Origin: Hydractinia symbiolongicarpus
Lineage: Eukaryota > Cnidaria > Hydrozoa > Anthoathecata > Hydractiniidae
Reading direction: 5' to 3'
DNA: 60,000 bases
Assembly: GCF_029227915.1 (NCBI RefSeq)
Contig: NC_079879.1
Coordinates: forward strand, 7,876,001 to 7,936,000
Below are positions 1 through 9,800 of the stretch, one piece after another (the stretch's first letter is position 1; each line of letters starts with the position of its first letter). Under the pieces are notes generated by a model. It was not told the DNA's origin. It did not search any database and saw only the letters and a list, made by a program, of their open reading frames with translations. Position numbers and translations under genes: made by a program.

Positions 1-71
1 GTTGAAATTTACGGTAGTCAAGAAAATATTTCCACCAGTCATTTCGTTTCAATTCCAATACAAATAACGAA

Positions 72-567
72 TAAGATAGAAACATTGTGGCTTCAGGATA
101 AAATACCAATATTAGGACCAACAATGAGTATGTTTATTATTTTTTATTGACAATATATTTCGGATAAACATTATCCATCCTCAGGTCTAAAAGCAAATAA
201 ATAATGTTAAAAACAGTTAAAAACAAGTATAAAATTATTCAACATATCATACATAAACTACACCTCACACTACAACAAATCAAATTTACAAGAAAATCTA
301 AAAACAAAACGAGTTTAGAAGAGAGTAAGGTAATTAAATTTTTATTACCAATGCTCTGCTTCTATATTCGTCTTTTGTATTTAAAACCGGTTTGATGTAA
401 TTGATCATTAACGCCTCAAGAGTCATTAAATGATAAACGTTCCGTGTTGATGAACATAAAATTGATACATTTTCCATTGTTAAAAGATTATTGCAATCGT
501 CGAAATGCTTTCCCACCGGACCAGTTCTTTTATGTTCCTTAAGTCGTTTGATTAAATGTCGGCTCGT
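72..567 (-). repeat. Left inverted arm of the PLE (pLTR-like)
   Basis: Reverse complement of 2002-2497. It carries an antisense copy of the end of the endonuclease ORF and the element 3' untranslated region. Identity looks complete where I compared it. Confidence 0.9.
149..184 (-). ncRNA. Hammerhead-ribozyme-like motif in the left PLE arm
   Basis: Exact reverse-complement copy of the motif at 2385-2420, made by the inverted arm. It would form only in a transcript of the minus strand. Confidence 0.55.
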
Positions 568-2235
568 AGATACCTTAAAGAGAATAACCTCGTTGCGCTA
601 CCTTTCGATAAGGGCATCGGAATTTGCATCATGAAAGTAGAAACGTACAATAATAAAATGAGTGAAATCACCGATTTACCTCAATTTGAAAAACTCGTCG
701 GGAGAAGGAAGAATGAGAAGCACCCAATGCTTAAAGAAGAAGAAAGAGTTTTATCCATGTTAAAGTTGTTGAAAGAAGATAATAAAATCTCGGACGCATT
801 GTACGATAAGATGAAACCAGTAGGAAGCCAACCGCCACGTCTATATGGCCTAGCGAAGGTACATAAGAAAGATACACCAGTTCGACCAGTACTTTCCATG
901 CCTGGCTCAGCCTACTATAAAATTGGTAATCAAGTTTCAAAATGGTTATCTGTTGTAAAGGAGTGCAATATCAATTCCTCAACAAAGGAAATTTCTGATC
1001 TGTTATCTCAAATTCAACTTAATACGAACGAAGAACTAGTTAGTTTTGATATAAAGTCTTTGTATACAAACGTTCCGCTTGATGAAGCCATAAATGATTG
1101 CACCGAGCTTTTATTTTCTGGTAAATACGAACAGCCTCCTGTAGATAAAGAAACCTTTAAAACCTTAGTCTCTTTGTGCAGTCGTGACGTAGTTTTATTA
1201 TCACACGATGGTTATTACAAGCAAATCGATGGCTTAGCTATGGGCAGCCCACCAGCTCCACTTCTCGCTAATGGTTGGCTAAGCAAGTTTGACTCTATCC
1301 TCAAAGACGATGCTGTACTGTATTCAAGGTATATGGATGATGTTTTGAGAAACATAGAACGTAATAGAATTGACGAAAAACTTCTACAAATTAACGACCT
1401 GCATCCGTCACTCAAATTTACCATTGAAAAAGAAGGGAAGAATACGTCTATACCTTTTCTGGATATGTTAATTATTCGTTCAAATAACAATTTATCATCG
1501 ACATGGTACACGAAAGCTACCGATACAGGCCTGACGATGAACTTTCATTCACTGGCACCACGGAAATATAAACGGTCAGTCGTATCCGGCCTAGTTCATC
1601 GAATACATCGAGCGTGTAGCACATGGTCGAATTTTCACCAAAGTCTAGAAAAAGGTAAAACTGTTCTTGAGAAAAATCAATATCCGAAAGCTTTCTATGA
1701 CCCGATAATTAAAAGTACGATATCTAAGATTGTGGAAAATAATGATAACGAGAATCCTGATGAAGAAAACGAGAAAGAAGAGTCTGAAGAGAAGATGATT
1801 TTCATTCAATATCGTGGGCGAGTTTCGGAGAAATTTGAAACTTCTATGAGAAAGTTGAATATTCCGTGTAAAATTATTTTCACATTGAAAAAGTTGAAAA
1901 GTTCTCTGCCTCCATTGAAACCTGTAATTGAAAAATGTTTCAAAAGTTGTTTGGTATACAAAATAGAATGTCCACGATGCAACTCGTGCTATGTCGGACA
2001 GACGAGCCGACATTTAATCAAACGACTTAAGGAACATAAAAGAACTGGTCCGGTGGGAAAGCATTTCGACGATTGCAATAATCTTTTAACAATGGAAAAT
2101 GTATCAATTTTATGTTCATCAACACGGAACGTTTATCATTTAATGACTCTTGAGGCGTTAATGATCAATTACATCAAACCGGTTTTAAATACAAAAGACG
2201 AATATAGAAGCAGAGCATTGGTAATAAAAATTTAA
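556..2235 (+). CDS. PLE reverse transcriptase / GIY-YIG endonuclease ORF (N-terminally truncated)
   Basis: A 559-residue ORF that would copy element RNA at a nicked target. The RT core shows motif A (FDIKSLYTNVPLDEA, near residue 160), motif B (LAMGSPPAPLLAN, near 228), motif C (YSRYMDDVL, with the catalytic DD, near 256) and the later PFLDML. An acidic linker rich in E, N and D follows. The C-terminal endonuclease has a CPRC knuckle, CYVGQTSRHLIKRLKEH (the YIG half of GIY-YIG) and a distal GKHFDDC segment. PLE proteins are usually longer at the N-terminus. Here the first four residues, including the start Met, come from the antisense of the element's own 3' end at the inverted-arm junction, so this may not be the functional start. 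The catalytic residues look intact. Confidence 0.9.
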   Translation: MSARRYLKENNLVALPFDKGIGICIMKVETYNNKMSEITDLPQFEKLVGRRKNEKHPMLKEEERVLSMLKLLKEDNKISDALYDKMKPVGSQPPRLYGLAKVHKKDTPVRPVLSMPGSAYYKIGNQVSKWLSVVKECNINSSTKEISDLLSQIQLNTNEELVSFDIKSLYTNVPLDEAINDCTELLFSGKYEQPPVDKETFKTLVSLCSRDVVLLSHDGYYKQIDGLAMGSPPAPLLANGWLSKFDSILKDDAVLYSRYMDDVLRNIERNRIDEKLLQINDLHPSLKFTIEKEGKNTSIPFLDMLIIRSNNNLSSTWYTKATDTGLTMNFHSLAPRKYKRSVVSGLVHRIHRACSTWSNFHQSLEKGKTVLEKNQYPKAFYDPIIKSTISKIVENNDNENPDEENEKEESEEKMIFIQYRGRVSEKFETSMRKLNIPCKIIFTLKKLKSSLPPLKPVIEKCFKSCLVYKIECPRCNSCYVGQTSRHLIKRLKEHKRTGPVGKHFDDCNNLLTMENVSILCSSTRNVYHLMTLEALMINYIKPVLNTKDEYRSRALVIKI

Positions 2236-2497
2236 TTACCTTACTCTCTTCTAAACTCGTTTTGTTTTTAGATTTTCTTGTAAATTTGATTTGTTGTAGT
2301 GTGAGGTGTAGTTTATGTATGATATGTTGAATAATTTTATACTTGTTTTTAACTGTTTTTAACATTATTTATTTGCTTTTAGACCTGAGGATGGATAATG
2401 TTTATCCGAAATATATTGTCAATAAAAAATAATAAACATACTCATTGTTGGTCCTAATATTGGTATTTTATCCTGAAGCCACAATGTTTCTATCTTA
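2002..2497 (+). repeat. Right arm of the PLE (3' end of the element)
   Basis: Holds the last part of the ORF, its stop at 2235 and about 260 bp of 3' untranslated sequence with a hammerhead-like motif. Its partner is 72-567; the loop between the arms is 1434 bp. Confidence 0.9.
2385..2420 (+). ncRNA. Hammerhead-ribozyme-like motif in the right PLE arm
   Basis: The order is a CTGAGGA core (fits CUGANGA), one unpaired T, a 6-bp stem II (GGATAA/TTATCC, loop TGT), GAAA, a short stem III (ATA/TGT, loop TAT) and GTC as the cleavage triplet. Stem I is weak: the first positions around the core mismatch and pairing resumes in an A/T run. Minimal hammerheads with a very short stem III are known from Penelope-like elements, which supports the call. 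Activity is not shown. Confidence 0.6.
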
Positions 2498-2829
2498 AAG
2501 AATTTGTTGTTCACATTTACTAAAATTTAAATGCTTTTTGGTGAAAAAAGTAATTACAGCATAATTAGTGTCCATATTCCTTTAATCAATAAAATTAGAC
2601 TGAGTAGGTGGTTTACCTTTTAAATAAATTGCTGGACATATCTACTAAGACCTTTTTTTCTGAAAATGTGAATTTCGAGTTACACCTTTATTATTGTGGC
2701 ACGGCCAACATATTGCATACATAAATAAAACCAGAACTATTTCACAGTTTAATCTTGTTCCTTATAGTAAAAGTAAACAGACTTCATTAAAATCTTTGTT
2801 TCTTTAGTACAACATTTTCCTTCTTCCAG

Positions 2830-3047
2830 GGATCTTTCTGATGTCAACAAAGATGGGAAATTAGAATTAGATGAATTTATAATTGCTATGCATCTAATAG
2901 ATTCCACCAAGATAGGAATAGCATTGCCATCAACATTACCTGCTGAGGTAATTCCACCAAATCTCCACAGCTCAGCTTTGGTTCGTAGTGATAGTACAGG
3001 TTCAAGAGGTCGAAGTGATAGTGTTAGTGAGGGAGCTCAAGCGGCAG
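2830..3047 (+). other. ITSN: ITSN exon: end of second EH domain
   Basis: Encodes the second EF-hand of an EH domain: [13 protein letters not shown] is a full calcium-loop pattern, followed by IIAMHLID, the usual EH ending. A Pro-rich stretch and a Ser/Arg/Gly linker with [13 protein letters not shown] follow. EH domains bind NPF peptides on endocytic adaptors. The earlier half of the domain is on an exon outside the window. Confidence 0.9.
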
Positions 3048-3813
3048 GTATGTGTACCTTTAATATTCTGAACAACTTGGTAATCCTTGTAAAAATCTTA
3101 TACAAAAATCTTACTCACATGTCAGATAATAAAGCGTTGATAATTAAAAAAGAAACAGTTTCTATTATGAATCATAAGTTGTTTAATAACATGAGGTATG
3201 TCTTCCTTATTTAAATTGACTTAAAAGTCACCATATTTTTTTATTTAAGACATCTTACACGTTTTTTTGTGGACTCCATGAACAAGTTACTTTTTTTATT
3301 ATACTCCCAATATTCAATATATTAGTATATATTTTCCAACATGGTTAAGACTTGACTTTAATAGTTTCTATTTGGCAACTATCTTGAAACCATCTTGAAA
3401 AGTTTTAAATCTTATTTTTACCAATGTTTGACTTATTTTCTGTATTTTCCAAAAAGGTTTATAAAGAGTAATAACATAGGAGGAACCCTTTAGGAAACAA
3501 AATTCATGTGTAAAGAAACATATAACATAACAACTATAACAACAAAATATGCCACATTTTTTCGCAATTAGCAGGTGTCTTTCTGTTTGAAAATTCCCAT
3601 TCATTAATAAATGTTGTGGCGTGTGGCCTTTGGTTATAGAGTTCGTTTCGCAATTACAAGGTCAGCGGTTAGGTTCACAGCGCGAGCATGTTTAGCAAGT
3701 GTCTTTACCACAGTTACAGGTCAACCCATGCCATGTGAGGGAAAATGGGTAGGCAGTGCTGGTATATATCTAATGTATATAATCAGAACACAGGACCCAA
3801 GTATAAATATTCA

Positions 3814-3884
<71 letters not shown>

Positions 3885-6800
3885 TAAGATATTTTTTTTC
3901 GTGAAATAATTTGCAGCAAATATATTTTTCTTATATACTTTTTTTATTTTATAAGGAACATTTGAAGATAAGAGAAAAATGAATTGGGACAAGGGGCAAA
4001 TGGAGCTTGAAAGGCGTCGCAGGGAACTTCAGGAAAGACAACAAAGGGAAAAAGTTAGTAAATGGTTAAAAATAAGAATTAACTTTGCATGACCAGATAA
4101 AAACTTATTTCTTCAGGTTCTCACTATGCACAATATTTTTAACTGTTTCAGGAAGAACGGGAACGTAAAGAATGGGAAGAAGAAGAACGAAAAAGAAAAA
4201 TAAGGTTATTTATCATCACCATAAATTATAACATACATTTTGGGAATATCACAATTATGTGGTAATTTATTATCATCATCATGTTTTAGGGAGGAGGCTG
4301 AAAGGCAGAGATTGCACAAACTAGAAAACGAGAGACGCCAACGAGAAGAAATGGAAAAGGAGCAAGAACTGCTAAGAAAGAAAATGATTGAACAACGACT
4401 TGTTAGTTTGTTTCTTCTTAGTTGTAAATTTAATATATTATTGCAATAACTGAGTTTCCATGTTGACAGTATGTCAGAAAGTGTCAAGGAACGTAGTGGT
4501 CAAGAGAATTAAAAAAGTTCATTTAAGGGATCAGTTGTGGAAAATATATAGCTTTTGTTGGCACGAATGTCCCCTTTGTTTTGAATTCTCTGATGCCAAA
4601 GATTTAGGAAGTTAACTACAATATAATGCTAATTGTGATTTGTGCAAAAGCCTCTGAATGCTTGTGACAATGAAGGAAACTCGTGGCATTTTTTTACATG
4701 CTACTAGCCAGAAACATCAGGAAATTTCACATTGATGGTGCAGCTTACCTTGTACCCATCTACATTTAGATTTTTAAAGTAATAGCATACTGTGCAAAGT
4801 CAATTTTTTTTCAAAAATATATACTTGTCCTTAAAATTTTATCTTTTGGCTGGTAAATGTCCCTTAATATGTTTTCAGGCTGCACAACTAGAAGCTGAAC
4901 GAAAGCGCCAGGAAGAATGGGAAAAGCGTCGTAAAGAAGAACTATTAAATCAAAAAGATCACGAAGAAAATATTGTAAGAGAGTTGAAGAGCAGATTAGG
5001 TAGACTAAAAGATGAGCTGGCTTCTGAGGTATTTGTTTTTTCATACACATATTTAATCATGCTTAACTAACAGAGGCTTTATAGTAATATAGAATAATTG
5101 TAAAAAGAAACTTTGTTTTGCCTTGAGATTATTTTTACCATTTATGCTCTTACCATTATAGCAACTACCAAATTACATACGTTATTTGCTACACATGTAA
5201 ATCATACTAAATTTAAACATTTTAAACATACAGGTACGTGTTACATACCATAAAAATGTTTCATTTTCACTAGTATTTGCTATTTTTTTATAAGACATCA
5301 AATCGTGACTCGTTATCAGCTAGTTATGAGCAAAAGAAGAGAGAAGGTTTAGAACTTCACGCTGCCATTGAAAAATTGAACACAACTCGTGATAACCGAG
5401 TGAAAGACATCACTAGATTGCAGACAGAATTACAAGTTTGTATTAATTTTGTTTTGCTTAAGTATGGGTGTTAACTCATTGTATTCTCATTGTCATCACA
5501 GCAAGGTTATATTTTCGAAAGCAGCTGTTCTTTGTGAACCTTTTGGGGAGTGTTGGTTACCATGAATGAAAACAAAATGTTTTTCTCGTAGGAATCAAGA
5601 ATTAAGTTATCTTATTTGATTGAGGCTAGGGAAAAGTTTACTTTGGAATTGAACCAAAGAGATAATACAACCACAAGTAGGTATCTTCTGTTAAATGCAA
5701 ATAGGACTGAGCAATTCACCTATGATACCTTTTGATTTCTGTTAATTATTTCTGATAATTATTTACATGTTACTCTTGATTTAAAATTATATTAATTAAG
5801 CATTTAAATAAGAAATCCTTCCCTTCCCCCACAAAATAATGATTGTAATAAGGAATCAAGTAGAAAGAGAAAGGTGCTCTATTGTAAGATTTTTTAAAAT
5901 TAATCTGATCTTTTAGGTGAAGCTTTAGGAGCTATCAGGTCCAGTATTGAACAAATGAAAATGGGTATGACCCGGCTACGGAAGAATTTAATTTCAATTG
6001 AAGCCGAGACAGCCACTGTTTTAAAGGAAGCTAACACCATTAAAGAACAGCATCAGGTGTACCATTTTATAAGTTTTGTGACAAATATATCATTTTTGTT
6101 GCAATAAATTAGCTTTCTGTTTTGCAGAGCTGACGTAAACGTTATAATAATAAAAATAATAACTTTATTTGTTTTTATATTTACAAGTAAAAAATATATG
6201 CAGTAAAGCTCAAGTATAAGTAGCTCTGTATGTGGAAAATAGTCAAATTTTAAATAACATTTGAGACAATTGTGGATTATGATAGGTCAAAGGGTGGCAG
6301 AAGTAATCTTATGTTAACAATTACTAACTTTTTTTCAGTTTATGATTGTCATTTCTTTAATGTAGTGAACAAGTCTCATTTGTGTTAAGGATGACACATT
6401 TTACAACAAATACCAATATTATATTTTTTGTGTGTGAAGATTTAATTTACATGAGATCAAGCTTAGGTCCAAGGTATGGAAATATTTCAGCTATAGGGAT
6501 TTTACGAAAATGTATACAATTTAGTAACTTAACAGGGATCCATCTTAATTGGCATATTGTGACTTAGATGAGGTAAAAGTAGGTAAGTCCAGGAGAAGTG
6601 AAAAACTGTCCTACCATTTTTTTTGGTTACATGATAAGATTTATAATTAGAAATATTAAAGCAACTAAAACTTTTTATAAAAAGTATAAATAAAAAGATG
6701 GGAATAGCCAAAAAAAAGTTGATATCTCCTATTAATAATTTGGAAATTTATTAATTCATTTTTAAGGAATTAAAGATTAAGTTGGAAGATAGACTAAATC

Positions 6801-9800
6801 AAAACTTGCAATTGAAGTCTCAGTGTGAACAAAAGAAGCGTGAGGAATATGAAAGACGAAGGACTATAGAGAGAAATGAACAACAACTAGCTGCTCAAAA
6901 AAGAAAGCAGGAGGAGATAAGAAAAAAACTGGAAGCTGACTTGACTCTGCAAAGGCAACGAGAAGAAGATGGTAATGTTCGTTTTATATAACTTTTAAGT
7001 ACTACTACCATAACTGTTGATGTTGTTATTATTGTAGCCAAAAAAAAAATATTTATATGTTTTAGCTATGCGAAAAGAAAAGCAAATACAAGAAGCAACA
7101 CAAAAGCAACGTCAGGAAGCTAGAAATGCTGAAATGGCTCAAAAATTCACTGCAGCAAAGCTACAGGCTGAAGAAGCACTAAAGAAACAGCAAAGTTTAG
7201 TAAAAGCACAGAATGAAGCTGACCTACAAATAAACACATCTTCAAAAATACCTCCACCGCGTCCACGGAGTAGACCGCAAGGTTCACCTGTTAAACAACC
7301 ATTAAATATGTTTAATGTTGATTTTTCGAAAATTGAAAAAGACAACAAAAAAGAAGAAAATAATTCTTTTGCTGCTTTTTCTAATCAATCATCAGGCAAT
7401 ACTGATAACATTTTTAAAGCTGATTTTTCTGCATTTGAGGAGCAAGCAGTGGCAAAGCCCACAGAGGGTTTATTTGATGTCAATTTCTCTGCAGAAATGA
7501 CAGAAGCTCCACAACATTCCACACCACCAATAGTTTCAAAAGAAACTCCCAAAATTGAATCACCAGTGGACAGTAAAAAAAAGCAGAAGGAGGAAGAAAA
7601 AAGACGCAAAGAAGAAGAGAAGAAAAGGAAAAAAGAGGAAGAAGTTAGAAAAAAAGAAGAAGCTGCAAGAAAAAAGGAGGAGGAATCACAGAGAAAGGTA
7701 GAATTTGGAATAATGTTTAATGTCCTGTCAATATTTGGATCATTTTCTTTGCATTGCCCACTTTTCTTCACAAAATGTTATTTGTATTTTAGGCACATAA
7801 TTTTTGGCAAAAACATTTTTGATTTTATCTCTCTATTTTATCTCTCTAGGCTGCAGAAGCTGAGCAAAAAAGACTTGAAAAAGAAAAAGAGGAAATTGAA
7901 AGATTGAAAAAAGAACAAGCAGAACAAGATCGGAAGCTAGCTGAAAGGTTGCAAAAGGAAGAAGAGGAAAAAATCAAAAAAGAGCAAGAAGAACTAAGTA
8001 GACTGCAAGCTGAAAAAGAGAAAGAAGAAGAGAAAAAACGTAAAGAAGCAGAAGTTAAAAGAAAAGTGGAAGAGATGCAGCGAAAAAGGTTGGAGAAAAA
8101 GGTTAGTGTTATATGAAAACAAAGATATAGATGGAAACAAATAATTAAAATTTGAGATTGTAAATTTCTAAATATTGTTATATTGCACGCTTCAAACATT
8201 AATCCAAAATATTTTTACAGCAAGCAGGTATTGCTAAAGCTGCCCCTGAAAGACCAAAAGCTGCCCCTGAAAGACCAAAAGCTGCCCCTGAAAGACCAAA
8301 AGCTGCCCCTGAAGGCCTTCAAGGTAGGTGGTGGTTTTATCCATTACAAATATGATTGACATTTTGCGATTGATTTTTAATTACAAATTTAATTCCTTAC
8401 ATTTCAGCTTCAAATATGGAACAATTTGTTAAAAAGCCTATGTATAAAATGATGTTTGCATTTGAAGCAAGGAATCCAGATGAATTAACACTAGCTGAAG
8501 GTGATATTGTTCAGGTTAGTGTATTTGGAAAGTGTTCCGAGACTGAAAAACTTTTTTTTTGAACAAATTTAATATCATTATTAAACACCTTTTTTCATTT
8601 AACTTAGGTGGACGAAAATAATCAGAGTCCTGCACCAGGATGGTTATATGGTACATGTAAAGGAGTCAGTGGCTTGTTTCCAGCCAATTACGCTTCGAAA
8701 CTACAAAATGATACATTTAGTGATTATGTTGACTTAGACCCTAGAGCTAACGTTAGTTTAGATTTTATTTGCTGTGTTTGTGTGCTCTTTTTTTATCCAT
8801 TTCCATTTCACCTAAAAATGACTTTTTACAATTATATGAGGCTTTCTGACAATTTAGGTCAATGCTTTACAAAATTATGAAGTTCCAAAACCACTACAAC
8901 CAAAGCCCAGACCAACAACTGAAATAGAGACAAAAGCTGAACCACTGCCGAAATTGAGATCGGTTAAAAAACCTGAAAGTAAAGAAAAGACAGCTCCTAC
9001 TCGGCCGAAGTCAGCACTACTCCCTAGTGTTGGGCCACTAAAACCGTTACAACCAGTTGAGAAACCATCTGTTGTGAAACAACAAAGAACAACTGTAAAA
9101 TCCACAGAAGTTGCTAGCAGTATTCCTAGCTATGATTTAGTTGCTGGCCCTCCTCAACCATACAATGTTGAAGACTTATATGCCCAACCCATAAAATCAA
9201 AATCGTTAGATAATGTTGCAAGTATTGCAGAGCCATCTCCCTTCCCTGATGACATGTATCAAGTCCCTGGAGAGGTATTATTTCACTATTACTTTGCTAT
9301 AAATTATGAATTGTGGATTGTAGTTTACAAATGAATGTGAATAATTTCTAAAAAATGCTTTTTTTTATCAAAACAAAAAATACAAAAGTAAAAGAATAAT
9401 TATTATGAAGAAAAAGCACACATAAGGCCAAAATCGCAAACCATCTCTTAACGATGCACTATCTCAAAAGTTAAATGATAAATGAAATTGATTACCAGTT
9501 GTACAGTTAACAAAGTAATCAATAAAAAAGAGAACCAAAGTTTAGTTTAGTGACTAATAGTTTCTACTGTCCAAAATATTTTCCTAACTTTTTTATTACC
9601 AACCAACTAAGATGTTTTTTACTGATTTTTGCTTTTCCTTTTTACAGTACATTTTAAGCTAGAATGCTTTAAAGATATGCACACGTTGAATATTCATAAA
9701 TACTTATGTTAGGTTAAAATGTTATATAAGAAGGAGAATTTGTTGAATTCCTTTGCATGCATGATTTTTTATTCATTTTTATTTCAAATAGTCCGTTATT

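Larger units (their letters stand above)
72..2497 (+). mobile_element. Penelope-like element (PLE) with inverted terminal arms
   Basis: A Penelope-like retroelement sits in an intron of the intersectin gene. It holds one long ORF (reverse transcriptase plus GIY-YIG endonuclease) flanked by two inverted arms, 72-567 and 2002-2497. The arms pair symmetrically (each position plus its partner equals 2569) and look identical: the short ORFs at 204-395 (+) and 2174-2365 (-) encode the same 63 residues. The forward copy is 5'-truncated near 568, where it joins a reverse-complemented copy of its own 3' end. Partial inverted copies (pLTRs) are a known feature of Penelope-like elements. I saw no clear target-site duplication. 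Near-identity of the arms and an intact ORF suggest a recent insertion. Confidence 0.9.
3956..8323 (+). other. ITSN: ITSN exons: coiled-coil region and linker repeats
   Basis: Exons 2-12 encode about 650 residues rich in K, E, R and Q with heptad spacing, the intersectin coiled coil used for dimerisation and Eps15-type partners. The 632-bp exon at 7066-7697 breaks the coil with a Pro-rich piece (PPPRPRSRP) and three related short motifs, MFNVDFS, IFKADFS and LFDVNFS. The exon at 8221-8323 ends in tandem APERPK repeats. The donor after 5676 must be GTAGGT rather than the GTATCT 4 bp later; only the first keeps the frame. Confidence 0.88.

Noticed and set aside
3611-3904. 97-aa ORF ending in poly-Asn (and the poly-Tyr ORF opposite)
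   Set aside because: It is a SINE body read into its (AAT)n tail; the opposite frame is the same microsatellite.
5677-5680. GTATCT as the donor of the seventh ITSN exon
   Set aside because: Gives an immediate TGA in the next exon; GTAGGT four bases earlier keeps the frame.
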